A DNA stretch of 64,000 nt from Microbacterium rhizomatis (GCF_008710745.1 NZ_VYSA01000007.1:1-64000); one strand, 5' to 3'; counted from the stretch's first letter, positions 25,203 through 34,498 are shown. Program-made: numbers and translations. Notes: generated by a model not told the origin, from the letters alone.

Positions 25203-27116
25203 TCAGGTCGCTATTGAAACGGACCGCGACGCGATGATTGCATCTAGCACGGTGACGTCCTCGATGGTCGCCGGAGTCTTGAATGGCTCACCGTCGATGA
25301 TCTGCCGCATTGTGCGCCGCAGGATCTTGCCTGACCGGGTCTTGGGAAGGCGATCCAGGACGAGCACATCGCGGAACGCGGCCACGGGGCCTATTCGCGT
25401 GCGCACCAGCTCAACGAGCTGTGTGTGAAGTTGCTGCTCGGGTGTTGCCACCCCCACCTTGAGGGTGACGAAAGCCATCGCGCGCTGCCCTTTCAGTGCG
25501 TCCCGGATTCCCACCACCGCACATTCTGCGACGTCTTGGTGCAAGGCGATGACTTCCTCCAAAGCCCCAGTCGACAGTCTGTGACCCGCAACATTGATGA
25601 CGTCGTCCGTCCGGCCCATCACGAAAAGGTAGCCATCCGAGTCCAGATATCCGGAGTCGCCTGTTGCGTAAAAGCCCGGAAACGCGGACAGATAAGCATC
25701 CTCGAATCGTCTGCGGTCTCCCCACACCTCGTTCGTGCTGCCGGGTGGAAGAGGCAGCCTGATGACGATGTTTCCCTCCTTGCCAGTGGGGACGGGGCGT
25801 CCTTTGCTGTCCAGGATGAGGACGTCGTAGCCGACCATCGGCATGCTGCTGGACCCCGCTTTGGGAGGCACCGCCCCGAACCCGAGCGGGTTGGCCGCGA
25901 TCGCCCACCCTGTCTCCGTCTGCCACCAATGATCGACGACCGGTACCTGGAGACCCTCGCCGATCCAATGGTAGGTTTCCGGGTCGAGGCGCTCTCCGGC
26001 GAGGAAGAGCGCTCGTAGCGATGTGGTGTCGTACTGTTCCAGCAGGTCGAGTTCTGGGTCAACGCGGTGGATGGCGCGAATGGCTGTGGGTGCGGTGAAC
26101 AGCACTGACACTTTGTTCTCGGCGATCACCCGCCAGAATGCGCCCGCGTCGGGGGTTCCGACCGGTTTGCCCTCGTACATCACGCTGGTCGCGCCGGCCA
26201 GCAGCGGCCCGTAAACGATGTAGGAGTGCCCGACCACCCACCCCACGTCGCTTGCCGCCCAAAACACATCGCCCGGCCCGATTCCGTAGATGTTCCGCAT
26301 CGACCAAGTCAGGGCGACTGCGTAGCCGCCGCTGTCGCGCACGATGCCTTTCGGGTTACCAGTGGTGCCTGATGTGTAGAGGACATAGAGCGGATGCTGC
26401 GACGCGACCTGGACCACCCCGACGGGTTGCGCATCTTCTTGCGCGTTGTCCCAGTCAACCCACCGCGCACCGGCGCCCGTGGAAGATGGAAGGGCAGTGG
26501 GGAATCCAGCGCGGTCTTTCACGATCACCGTCCGAACGTCGCCACCGCTGAGGTCGAGAGCTTCTTGCAGGATGGGGATGTAGTCGACGACTTTGCCCGG
26601 CTCCAGCCCGCCCGAGGCGGTGACGACGGTCGTCGCCCCGGCGTCACGAATGCGTGCAGCCAGCTCGGCTCCCGCAAACCCGCCGAATACGACGGAGTGC
26701 ACCGCTCCGATTCGAGCGCACGCAAGCATGGCGACGACAGCCTCCGGAATCATCGGCATGTACACGACAACACGGTCGCCGGCGTTGACACCGTGCGCAC
26801 GCAACGCACCAGCGAATCGGCTGACGCTCTCAAGGAGTTCGCGGTAGGTGATGGTGCGAGATTCGCGTGTCATCGCGGAATCGAAGATGAGAGCAGGGTC
26901 CTCGCCTCGGCCTGCGAGCACATGTCGGTCTACAGCGTTGAACGAGACGTTGAGCCTCGCATCTGGAAACCAGGTCCACGTTGATCCGCGATCGTCGATC
27001 GCGCGCTGAGGAGGCGCTGACCAGTGGATGTCGGTGGCCGCGCGCAGCCAGAATGCGTCGCGATCGTGGTGACTGCGCTGCCAGTCGGCACGGTAACGCG
27101 TGATCGCGTCGGTCAT
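25203..27116 (-). CDS. prpE: Propionyl-CoA synthetase-like acyl-CoA ligase
   Basis: 637 residues from ATG 27116 (CGGAGGGAGCAACC before it). It activates a short acid to its CoA thioester through an acyl-AMP. Motifs: YTSGTTGNPKGIVRD (P-loop, with the VRDSGG-Y-AVAL continuation typical of PrpE), VDHWWQTETGW, FYATGDSG, and TRSGKILRR with the catalytic Lys near the end. Length matches PrpE (~630). The symbol is by family; acetate, propionate or another short acid may be the substrate. A CCAAAGTTGG-type site is ~68 bp upstream. It would feed the acid end product of the neighbouring oxidoreductases into central metabolism. Confidence 0.85.
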   Translation of the reverse strand: MTDAITRYRADWQRSHHDRDAFWLRAATDIHWSAPPQRAIDDRGSTWTWFPDARLNVSFNAVDRHVLAGRGEDPALIFDSAMTRESRTITYRELLESVSRFAGALRAHGVNAGDRVVVYMPMIPEAVVAMLACARIGAVHSVVFGGFAGAELAARIRDAGATTVVTASGGLEPGKVVDYIPILQEALDLSGGDVRTVIVKDRAGFPTALPSSTGAGARWVDWDNAQEDAQPVGVVQVASQHPLYVLYTSGTTGNPKGIVRDSGGYAVALTWSMRNIYGIGPGDVFWAASDVGWVVGHSYIVYGPLLAGATSVMYEGKPVGTPDAGAFWRVIAENKVSVLFTAPTAIRAIHRVDPELDLLEQYDTTSLRALFLAGERLDPETYHWIGEGLQVPVVDHWWQTETGWAIAANPLGFGAVPPKAGSSSMPMVGYDVLILDSKGRPVPTGKEGNIVIRLPLPPGSTNEVWGDRRRFEDAYLSAFPGFYATGDSGYLDSDGYLFVMGRTDDVINVAGHRLSTGALEEVIALHQDVAECAVVGIRDALKGQRAMAFVTLKVGVATPEQQLHTQLVELVRTRIGPVAAFRDVLVLDRLPKTRSGKILRRTMRQIIDGEPFKTPATIEDVTVLDAIIASRSVSIAT

Positions 27117-27183
27117 GGTTGCTCCCTCCGAGAGGTCGGCGGTGACCCCTTCAGCAATCAAACCGGCCTCTCGTGCATGCGCA

Positions 27184-27202
27184 CACCAACCAAAGTTGGG
27201 GC
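27184..27202. promoter_or_regulatory. CCAAAGTTGG-type site 3
   Basis: CACCAACCAAAGTTGGGGC lies between the divergent acyl-CoA ligase (-) and alcohol dehydrogenase (+) genes, ~68 bp from the former. Best match among the three sites. Confidence 0.55.
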
Positions 27203-27520
27203 ACTGAGTGCGAAACCCCAGGCGCGAGGACCGGAGTGGTTGACTTTCCGAACTCAGCACTTTTACAGTCAAGCCAGCAGTCGCCCGGGCTGTTGTCGCT
27301 GGGTCATCAACGCACATCGCGTGATCTCTTGGTAGGCCACGTGCGGCGCGGGTCTGGCGTGCGGCAGGCGTCACATGGAGGTGACCAGGCACATGACAAC
27401 ACTGTCGAATTCGGCTTCGCTTTCGGGGCGTCTACGCCGACGGCAGAACTCCCGCTGACTCCGTCTGTGGAGCGTCTGCCACCGTCCCGGTCCTCTCGAA
27501 ATACAGCAAAGGAAACTGAA

Positions 27521-28522
27521 ATGCTTGCAGCCCAACTCGACCTCGGAACCGGAGTTTTCGGTGTGAATGAGGTCCCCATTCCCGATCCCCAGCCAGGGTG
27601 GGTTCGAGTGAAGGTCCGCGCGTGCGGGGTGTGCCTCACCGACCTCCACATGCTCAAAGGAGAACTGCGCGGCATCCACCGGCAAGACGGTCTCCTCACT
27701 CTTGGGCATGAGATCGCCGGCGAAGTCGACCTGCTCGGTGAGGGTGTGGACACTTGGAGGCAGGGTGATCGTGTTGCGATCGCGTTGTTGCATTACAAGG
27801 ACGGCGGTGAGTTCACCGTTGGAGTGGACTTCGACGGTGGCTGGGCGGAGTATGTCGTGGTGCCTGCCTCCACGCTCGTTGCGATCCCCGACTCGTTGCC
27901 GTTTGACGTTGCCGCGATTGTCCCTGATGCCGTGTCGACGCCCTGGGCCGCGATCACGGAGACAGCAGCAGTCCGCCCCGGCGAATCGGTTGCCGTGTGG
28001 GGTGTGGGCGGGGTGGGCACCCACGCGGTCCAGATCCTGCGGTTCGTGGGAGCGGCTCCGATCATTGCCGTGGATCCTCTCCCCGAGGCACGAGATCGTG
28101 CGCTGCGGTTGGGTGCAGACTTCGTGATCGACCCGTGCGCCGAGGATGCGGTCGAGAAGATCAAGAGCCTGACGGGCGGCACAGGTGTGAACGTGGCGTT
28201 CGACTTCGTGGGGACTTCCTCGATCGAACTGCAGTTGCTCGCGGCGTCGGCGCCGTTCGGGCGGACCATCTGGGTGGGAGCGAACTCCAAGCCGTTCACC
28301 CTGGACGTCCCGGGCATCCTGCTGTTCTTCCGTCAGCAAATCAGGGGCCACTACGCGAGCGGACCGGCAGCGGTGCCGGACCTTCTGCGCCTGCTGGGGC
28401 TTGGTCGACTGGACTTCAGTACGTCAATCAGCGGACGATTCCCGCTGTCGGAGATCTCGACCGCCATCGAGCACCTCGAGTACAAGGTCGACAATCCGGT
28501 GAGACTGGTCGTCGTTCCCTGA
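27521..28522 (+). CDS. Zinc-binding alcohol dehydrogenase
   Basis: 333 residues from ATG 27521 (AAAGGAAACTGAA before it). Catalytic zinc ligands are visible: ACGVCLTDLHML (Cys) and GHEIAGEV (His-Glu). The structural-zinc loop with four cysteines is absent: after GDRVAIALLHYKDGG the chain passes straight to the catalytic fold. NAD(P) motif GVGGVGTHAVQIL. It oxidises an alcohol to an aldehyde. Divergent from the acyl-CoA ligase, followed by a strong terminator; likely regulated with the ligase. Confidence 0.88.
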   Translation: MLAAQLDLGTGVFGVNEVPIPDPQPGWVRVKVRACGVCLTDLHMLKGELRGIHRQDGLLTLGHEIAGEVDLLGEGVDTWRQGDRVAIALLHYKDGGEFTVGVDFDGGWAEYVVVPASTLVAIPDSLPFDVAAIVPDAVSTPWAAITETAAVRPGESVAVWGVGGVGTHAVQILRFVGAAPIIAVDPLPEARDRALRLGADFVIDPCAEDAVEKIKSLTGGTGVNVAFDFVGTSSIELQLLAASAPFGRTIWVGANSKPFTLDVPGILLFFRQQIRGHYASGPAAVPDLLRLLGLGRLDFSTSISGRFPLSEISTAIEHLEYKVDNPVRLVVVP

Positions 28523-28527
28523 GGGTC

Positions 28528-28563
28528 GCGGTGGCGGCGGATGTCCGCATCCGCCGCCACCGC
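28528..28563 (+). terminator. Strong hairpin after the alcohol dehydrogenase
   Basis: A perfect 16-bp stem, GCGGTGGCGGCGGATG (28528-28543) with CATCCGCCGCCACCGC (28548-28563), and a TCCG loop, begins 5 nt after the stop. Confidence 0.75.
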
Positions 28564-28660
28564 ACGGACGGCATCTGGCCGCGTGCCTTCCATGCGGACA
28601 AGTGCAGAGGTACGGTCAGTTCGAAGGTTTCAGTTTTGTACTCAGCGCGGAGTAGTCGCC

Positions 28661-29518
28661 ATGAATCTCACAATGCCAGCACGTCCTGATGATGACCTGC
28701 TCCTTGAGCAGTCGCTGCTCGAGTTCGCGCGGATGACTCGGTTCCCGGTGGTATTCGGCGGGTTCGTCCATGGGGGCGCGGTGCTGGTTACCCACCTGGT
28801 CGGAAACAGGAACGACGCCCTGCGCGGGCTGGACGTTCATGCGGGCAGCGGCCTCGGCGGTCTCGCGCTTGCAGAACGACGACCTCGATTCACCGTCGAC
28901 TACGCCCATTCCCGGTCCATCACGCACGACTACGACAGATCGGTGCTCGCAGAGGGAATCAGCACCCTGCTGGCGGTACCCGCTATCGACAACGAACGTG
29001 TCCGTGCGGTGCTTTACGGCGGGCTCCGTGAACCCACCGTACTCGGAGGGGTCTCGGTCGAACCGGCAACTCGCGTGGCCCGCAAGCTCGGCCAGGATCT
29101 GGCGGTATCCGCTTCGCGCCCCGCCACGCAGTCCGTCCGAGACGGCAAGGTGGGGTTGTCGGACGCGCAGAAAGAGCAGTTGCGAGACCTTTACGCGGAA
29201 ATCAGACTGATCGCTAGCACCATCGAAGACGAACACGCGAGCAAGCGGCTCCTCGCCGTCGAGGAGCGTCTAGCGGGCATCGCGACTGACGTGGAATCGT
29301 CGGAGCAGGACGCGGGCGCGAACGTGCTTCTCACCAACCGCGAGAGAGACGTTCTCAGCTTCGTGGCGCTCGGGTGGACAAACGCTGCGGCCGGTCGCGC
29401 GTTGGGGGTAACCGAAGCGACGGTGAAGAGCTACATGAACGACGCCATGCGCAAACTCCATGCGTCGAGCCGATTCGAAGCGGTCGCGGCGGCCCGGAAA
29501 CGTGGCCTCCTGCCCTAG
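28661..29518 (+). CDS. GAF-LuxR transcriptional regulator
   Basis: 285 residues from ATG 28661. Residues 15-140 are GAF-like (a small-molecule sensor fold; VVFGGFVHGGAVLVTHL, GLGGLALAERR). A linker with two helical stretches follows, then a LuxR HTH: LTNRERDVLSFVALGWTNAAAGRALGVTEATVKSYM. No receiver domain. Such proteins activate adjacent catabolic genes on binding an aromatic or alcohol effector. It is the best candidate in the window for binding the three CCAAAGTTGG-type sites, but this is inference. Confidence 0.82.
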   Translation: MNLTMPARPDDDLLLEQSLLEFARMTRFPVVFGGFVHGGAVLVTHLVGNRNDALRGLDVHAGSGLGGLALAERRPRFTVDYAHSRSITHDYDRSVLAEGISTLLAVPAIDNERVRAVLYGGLREPTVLGGVSVEPATRVARKLGQDLAVSASRPATQSVRDGKVGLSDAQKEQLRDLYAEIRLIASTIEDEHASKRLLAVEERLAGIATDVESSEQDAGANVLLTNRERDVLSFVALGWTNAAAGRALGVTEATVKSYMNDAMRKLHASSRFEAVAAARKRGLLP

Positions 29519-29570
29519 CGCGGCCGCCGTTCCCGCCCTACTTCTCGCGCATCCGTCCTAAGATCACGTC

Positions 29571-30035
29571 ATGCAAAAGTCAGGGTCGACGGAAGAGACA
29601 TGCCCGATCGGTCTCTCCCTGGATGTCCTCGGACAGAAATGGACGTTGCTGATCGTACGGGAGAGTATGCGCGGCCGGGAGCGATTCTCGGAGTTTCACG
29701 CCGCCCTCGGCTGCCCCAAGAACCTCCTTGCGGCGCGGCTCAGGCTGCTCTGCGACTGCGGAGTGCTCAGGACCGAGGAGCACCACGTTCCCGGTGAGCG
29801 GACTCGTCACCGCTACGTGCTGACGGACGCGGGGCGGGAGCTCGCGCCCACGCTCGTCGCCCTGTACGACTGGGGAAAACGCCATCAGGCGACGGCAGAA
29901 ATGACACTCGTCGATCCGCCTCTGTGCTGGTGCGGTGCCGAGCGGCACGTTATCGTCCGATGCCAGAACGGCCATCTCGATGACAACGAATCGATGAGCC
30001 TCTTAGCGTCGCAGTCAGTTAGCAGCATCGGCTAA
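29571..30035 (+). CDS. HxlR-family regulator
   Basis: 154 residues from ATG 29571. HxlR pattern: TCPIGLSLDVLGQKWTLLIV with an early Cys, then RFSEFHAALGCPKNLLAARL and the wing RYVLTDAGREL. A C-terminal cysteine set (PPLCWCGAERHVIVRCQ) may sense redox or bind metal. It lies alone between the LuxR gene and the convergent MFS gene; target unknown. Confidence 0.85.
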   Translation: MQKSGSTEETCPIGLSLDVLGQKWTLLIVRESMRGRERFSEFHAALGCPKNLLAARLRLLCDCGVLRTEEHHVPGERTRHRYVLTDAGRELAPTLVALYDWGKRHQATAEMTLVDPPLCWCGAERHVIVRCQNGHLDDNESMSLLASQSVSSIG

Positions 30036-30119
30036 CTGTGTCGTCGGCATCCCACCAATAGCGTCGCTCCGCTCTCCCGACATGGAGAACTGCGCCGTGC
30101 GGGGGCCGGTGGGCTATGG

Positions 30120-31478
30120 TCAGCGGACGCCCTTGATGGGGATCACGGCGAGGGCGCCGATGAGGCCGATGATCGCTACCGCTGCGTAGAGCGCCCCGTA
30201 GGTGCCGAAGATGATGATGATCGCTCCGGCGGCGGCCGGTCCGAGGACTTGGGGCAATGTGGCGGCGATGTTCAGCACACCGAGGTCGGTGCCGTACTTC
30301 TCCTTGTCGGGGAGGATCTGGCTCATCAACGCCTGGTCCACGGAGATAAACGCACCGAAGCCGATACCGATCAGGGCGCCAGCAGCCAGGAGTCCTGGCA
30401 CGGTGGGGAAGATCAGCGGGATGACTGCGGAGGCGGCGATGATCAGCCCGGCGACAAGCACAATGGGCTTGCGACGCCCGATGCGGTCCGAAAGTGGCCC
30501 GGCAATTACGGTCGAGATCAGGATGAAGGGGACTGTGACTAGCCCTACCAGTGGGGCGAGCTGGATGGCCTGCTGTAGTGGCAGCCCGATGTAGTCCTGC
30601 AGGATGTACAGCCCGTAGGTGGAAGGCAGGGCGTTGGCGCCGAAGATAAGGAAGCGCCCGGTGAAGCCCCAGAAGAAGTCGGGATACCGGACGGGGTTGA
30701 CCCAGAAGGCCTTCAGGAACGCCAGGAGGGAGAACGCTGGTCGTTCTACGCCCCGGTTGTCGGCCTCGGGAACACTCACGATGAACAGCACCACGATCAG
30801 GAGCAGCACTCCGGCGAAGCAGGCGTAGCCGAGTGCGATGTTGCCGGTCAGGAGCGAGGCGACGACGCTGCCCAGGACGCTGCCCATCAGGCCTCCCAGG
30901 CCGGCGAGGGTGGAGTAGCGGCCACGGAACCGGGTCGGCACACGGTCGGGGAGAATGGCGGACAAGGGCCCTTGCATGGCGTTGTAGCCGAACTGCACGA
31001 ATACCACCGCAACAGTCAGCCACGCGATCGAGGGGGCGAGACCGGCGGTGATCAGCGCGGTCGCGCCCAGCAGGCCACCGAACAGGATCCACGGGCGCCG
31101 GGATCCGAACCGACCGCGCGTGCGGTCAGACAGCACACCGACAATCGGCTGTGCGAGCATGGCCGCGAAAGCCGCCATCGCGGAGATCACCGCGAGTGCC
31201 TGCACCTTGCCTTCGGGGTCGATCTGTTGCGCCTGCACCGCGGACATGAACCCGGTGAACCCGTACGCGATGTTCGGGACGAGCGCGATGAAGAAGATCC
31301 ACCCGAACAGTCGACGGAGGTTGCGCGGCAACTTCTCCTTGGACGACTTCAGGCGTGTCTTTCCCGCCGCGTCGGCCATGTTCGCGGGGATCGTGTTGGT
31401 CAGAGCGATGCTCGGCTGCGCCTTGACGGCCTGAGGATCGGTCGGGTGCGGCTCGTGAGGCTGCTGGGTGGGCTCCAT
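30120..31478 (-). CDS. MFS transporter (sugar/cation symporter-like)
   Basis: 452 residues from ATG 31478 (AAGGGAGTCTTGGCA before it). Twelve helices; after a ~60-residue soluble N-terminus comes FGWIFFIALVPNIAYGF, then GVLSDRTRGRFGSRRPWILF (loop 2-3 with the charged motif) and the corresponding GPLSDRIGRRKP in the second half. The loop resembles the GPH/sucrose-type symporter group. Substrate unknown. It is divergent from the TetR gene at 31624, which very likely represses it through the repeats between them. Confidence 0.85.
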   Translation of the reverse strand: MEPTQQPHEPHPTDPQAVKAQPSIALTNTIPANMADAAGKTRLKSSKEKLPRNLRRLFGWIFFIALVPNIAYGFTGFMSAVQAQQIDPEGKVQALAVISAMAAFAAMLAQPIVGVLSDRTRGRFGSRRPWILFGGLLGATALITAGLAPSIAWLTVAVVFVQFGYNAMQGPLSAILPDRVPTRFRGRYSTLAGLGGLMGSVLGSVVASLLTGNIALGYACFAGVLLLIVVLFIVSVPEADNRGVERPAFSLLAFLKAFWVNPVRYPDFFWGFTGRFLIFGANALPSTYGLYILQDYIGLPLQQAIQLAPLVGLVTVPFILISTVIAGPLSDRIGRRKPIVLVAGLIIAASAVIPLIFPTVPGLLAAGALIGIGFGAFISVDQALMSQILPDKEKYGTDLGVLNIAATLPQVLGPAAAGAIIIIFGTYGALYAAVAIIGLIGALAVIPIKGVR

Positions 31479-31509
31479 TGCCAAGACTCCCTTGTCGATA
31501 AAACCAGAA

Positions 31510-31596
31510 ACGGGTCGGTATCTGGAGATACCGTACACGGGTCGGTTTCGCAGGACAAGCGCTTCGAAGGAAAATTCCAACACTACGGTCGGTTTC
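31510..31596. promoter_or_regulatory. Operator region between MFS and TetR genes
   Basis: ACGGGTCGGT occurs at 31510-31519 and 31537-31546, and a variant ACGGTCGGTTTC at 31585-31596. Between the first two lies a perfect 7-2-7 inverted repeat, GGTATCTGGAGATACC (31517-31532). Well placed for TetR binding and divergent control. Confidence 0.55.
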
Positions 31597-31623
31597 TTCC
31601 GATGTGTCCGTTACCATCGGGTC

Positions 31624-32232
31624 ATGCAACCCGCCACCAAGTATCCGAAAGGCGCCGCGAAGCAGCAGGAGCTCGTCGAGGTCGCGCTTCAGGTGGTCGC
31701 CGAGCGCGGGTACAACGGCGCGACAATCACGGAGGTCGCCGACGCCGCGCACCTGAGCAAGGCCGGGCTGCTGCACCATTTCCGCAAAAAGGAAGACCTG
31801 TTCGTGGAAGTGCTCCGCCGCCGTGACGAACTCGCCACCGACAAATGGATGCGCGAGCAGGGCAATCCGGACGTGGACGGCGCGGACCTCATCACTGGCT
31901 TCATCCGCGACAACGCGAAGGTTCCCGGATTGGTGCAGCTGTTCACTCGGCTGTCGGCGGAGGCCACGAACGAGACCAACCCGGCGCACGAGTTCTTCCG
32001 CGATCGCTACGACCGCAACCGTGAGGCATCAGCTGCCCTTCTCTCCAGCATGCAGGCCGCGGACCGGCTGCCCGAATCTCTGAATCCCGAGATTTTCGCC
32101 GTGATCCTGGCAGCCGTTCAGGACGGCCTGCAGCTTCGCTGGCTGTACGACCCCGACATTGACATGGCGGCGCACATTGCGCACCTGTTCTCCGTACTCG
32201 CTCACGCGGCACGCGAAGCCGCGGTCGTTTGA
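31624..32232 (+). CDS. TetR-family regulator
   Basis: 202 residues from ATG 31624. The HTH QQELVEVALQVVAERGYNGA then TITEVADAAHLSKAGLLHHF is clear. The ligand domain ends MAAHIAHLFSVLAHAAREA. Divergent from the MFS gene, so likely its repressor with the transported compound as inducer. Confidence 0.88.
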   Translation: MQPATKYPKGAAKQQELVEVALQVVAERGYNGATITEVADAAHLSKAGLLHHFRKKEDLFVEVLRRRDELATDKWMREQGNPDVDGADLITGFIRDNAKVPGLVQLFTRLSAEATNETNPAHEFFRDRYDRNREASAALLSSMQAADRLPESLNPEIFAVILAAVQDGLQLRWLYDPDIDMAAHIAHLFSVLAHAAREAAVV

Positions 32233-32541
32233 AGGTGCGTTGACCCGATTCACCACGTGGAGGGAAGGCTCTGTTCGAAGTCTCCCCCCAATGGCTGCTT
32301 GCACAGACACTCCGCGGTTGGCAGGTGGTAAACGCGGTTCCGCATGCCGATCTGGTGAGGTGGAGGCGGAGAAGTCCGATGCCCAAGCTGGCAAGGTAAG
32401 GATGGCGCGCCCGAACCGATCGAATCGTAGCGGCCGGGGCGGTACGGGCAGCGGGTTGATCGAGTGCGTGGGGTACGTCGACGGATGCGGACACCAGCCC
32501 GGTGCTGACCATACTTTGCGTGTGCTGATGCTCCTATGCTG
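32233..32541. other. Intergenic region, nothing recognised
   Basis: No coding frame with a plausible product. It probably marks the degraded flank of the insertion-sequence remnant that follows. Confidence 0.4.
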
Positions 32542-32750
32542 TCAAGGCGTCGGGTTGAGCCAGGTTTCGTAGGCGGTGAGCTTGCCGCTGGCGGGGATCA
32601 GGTTGGTGCCGGAGAGCGCTGCAAAGGAGGCTTCTGACTTGAGCCGGCGACCGTTCCAATGACCTTGACCTGGTAGAGAGCGGGGTTTGCGTGGGGCCGC
32701 GAGTTGCTTGAGCTCGACGTCGAGCGCCGCCGGTTGGGCGGTGAGGTGCT
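32542..32750 (-). mobile_element. IS110-type transposase remnant
   Basis: One minus-strand frame reads LDVELKQLAAPRKPRSLPG then LKSEASFAALSGTNLIPASG and a stop at 32542. The second part matches the conserved C-terminal IS110/IS116 block (SEA-FA-L-G---PASSGK). The GVGP segment expected between them is deleted or frameshifted, and the rest of the transposase is absent. No terminal repeats could be set. The ~400 bp to 33156 holds no recognisable gene. Confidence 0.6.
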
Positions 32751-33156
32751 GTTACCTCCACGCCAGCGAATTCAGCGAGGGAAAGTACCATCCGGCTGAC
32801 CAGGTCTCCTCCAGTGCCGGACGGGCGCGAGCGAACGCCGGGATCGCTTGTTGTCGGTGTGGGCCCGGGTATCCTGGCGCGGATCTGCTCGGGGGCGGTG
32901 ACCGAGGCGGCCGCGTTCGGAGGTCAACTCGCGGCCCCCCACGCTCGAGGTGCCCAGGCTCCATCTGGTCGTGCGACAGGAGATCCGCGATTGTCACGCG
33001 AGCGGTCCCGAGATCATTCGACGTGTGGGCGCCTGTTCGAGCTGAACCGTCTCGAGTAGGCGGGACCGCCACCTCGAGACCAAGAAGGGCAACCAGGCCG
33101 GCCGTGACCGTGCCCTGGCGAAATCGCCCGCGCGCGGCGTTCACGATTTGGAGCCG

Positions 33157-33627
33157 TCAGTGCGCGAGCGCGTCCGATCGATGGAACGAGTTGTCGACGC
33201 GTGAGTCGCCCGCTTTCAATTCACGGCCACACTCAGAGCACACGATCAGCGCGTGAAACACCTCGCCGCAGTCGTGAACGAACTCCGACACGAACTCCGG
33301 ATCGGCGCGTAGGTGCTTGTCTCCCCACGCGCGGATCGACTGCACGACGCCGTACAGATCTTTGCCCTGCTCGGTGAGGCGATACTCGTAGCGCGGGGGG
33401 TGCTCGGAGTACTGCTCCCTCATCAGCAGGCCGATCTCCTCCAGATCGCGCAGACGACCGCTGAGGATGTCGCGTGGGATGCCAGTCTCGTAGACGATGT
33501 CGTCGAATCGGGTCGTCTCACTCAAGAGAAGCTCTCGAAGAATGACGACGACCCATTTGCGTCCGAGAATCGCCATTGCATCGTTGATCGAGCACAGACG
33601 TGGGTTTGAAACGCGCGGACTCCTCAT
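33157..33627 (-). CDS. HxlR-family regulator
   Basis: 156 residues from ATG 33627. RLCSINDAMAILGRKWVVVIL with an early Cys, then RFDDIVYETGIPRDILSGRL and the wing RYEYRLTEQGKDL. The C-terminus has a zinc-finger-like pair CSECG preceded by HDCGE. It is 42 nt downstream of the SDR on the same strand, which suggests a small operon leading towards the sugar transporter genes. Confidence 0.87.
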   Translation of the reverse strand: MRSPRVSNPRLCSINDAMAILGRKWVVVILRELLLSETTRFDDIVYETGIPRDILSGRLRDLEEIGLLMREQYSEHPPRYEYRLTEQGKDLYGVVQSIRAWGDKHLRADPEFVSEFVHDCGEVFHALIVCSECGRELKAGDSRVDNSFHRSDALAH

Positions 33628-33669
33628 GGCAACAGGTTAGTCTCTCCCGGCGCCGAAGGGCGCGCGCGA

Positions 33670-34428
33670 TTAGTTGTATGTCAGACCACCGTCCATGATG
33701 ACGGTCTGACCTGTCATGTAGTCGGAGTCCGGAGAGGCGAAGTAGGACACCAGCGCCGCGACATCCGCTGGTTCCTGAACACGCCCGAGGGGGATCTTCG
33801 CGGCTTCGCGCGCAAAGCCTTCGGGGTCGCCGGCCCACAGCGGAGTGTTGACCACTCCCGGCGCGTAGGAATTCGCGGTGATGCCGTGTTCTGCCCATTG
33901 CATGGCAGCCGCCTGCGTCAAGCCGCGTACGGCGAACTTCGCCGCGGAGTACGCGGGAAGAAAACCGGCCGCGCGGTGGGAAGCGTTGGACCCGGCCGCG
34001 ACCAGCTTGCCTCCTCTCCCTTGAGCGATGAACTGGCGGGCCGCCGCCTGCCAGGTAAGGAACACGCCGCGCACATTGATCGCGAACATCCGATCCCATT
34101 CCTGCACGGTGGTGTCGAGAAGGAGTTGGGCCTGCGCGATGCCGGCGTTGGCCACGGCGACATCAAGCCTGCCGAGCTCGGTGACCGTGGTGGCCACCAT
34201 CGCCGCGACCTCGTCGGTGTCGCTCACGTCGGCGACGACTGCGATTGCTCGACGTCCCGTGGCGCGGATCTCGTCACGGACCGCCTCGGCTTTGTCGGCC
34301 GAGCGGGCGATGTCATTGACCGCGACATCGAAGCCGTCCGTCGCGAGGCGCAGGGCGATGCCGCGGCCGATTCCCTGGCCGGCCCCCGTCACGAGGGCGA
34401 CGCGGGTAAGGGAGGATGTGGTGCTCAT
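33670..34428 (-). CDS. Short-chain dehydrogenase
   Basis: 252 residues from ATG 34428. Classical SDR: TGAGQGIGRG (residues ~14-23), DVSDTDEV, VANAGIA (NNAG variant), catalytic Ser in AAGSNASH, YSAAK, and the C-terminal DSDYMTGQTVIMDGG common to sugar and acetoin-type dehydrogenases. Its place just after the sugar-binding-protein gene suggests it oxidises the imported sugar or polyol; inference. Confidence 0.88.
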   Translation of the reverse strand: MSTTSSLTRVALVTGAGQGIGRGIALRLATDGFDVAVNDIARSADKAEAVRDEIRATGRRAIAVVADVSDTDEVAAMVATTVTELGRLDVAVANAGIAQAQLLLDTTVQEWDRMFAINVRGVFLTWQAAARQFIAQGRGGKLVAAGSNASHRAAGFLPAYSAAKFAVRGLTQAAAMQWAEHGITANSYAPGVVNTPLWAGDPEGFAREAAKIPLGRVQEPADVAALVSYFASPDSDYMTGQTVIMDGGLTYN

Positions 34429-34498
34429 GGGTGATGCCTTTCATTGCTCGACACGGTGGCGCGCGCCGGACACAGGCTGTGCCCGGCGCGCTGAGGGG

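Noticed and set aside
28541..28660. Upstream in-frame start extending the GAF-LuxR gene by 40 codons.
   Set aside because: It begins inside the terminator hairpin of the preceding gene and its product part is not GAF-like; ATG 28661 is preferred.
32752..33144. Minus-strand frame of 130 codons before the HxlR gene.
   Set aside because: Low-complexity Arg/Pro/Ala product with no similarity I recognise; considered eroded DNA beside the IS110 remnant.
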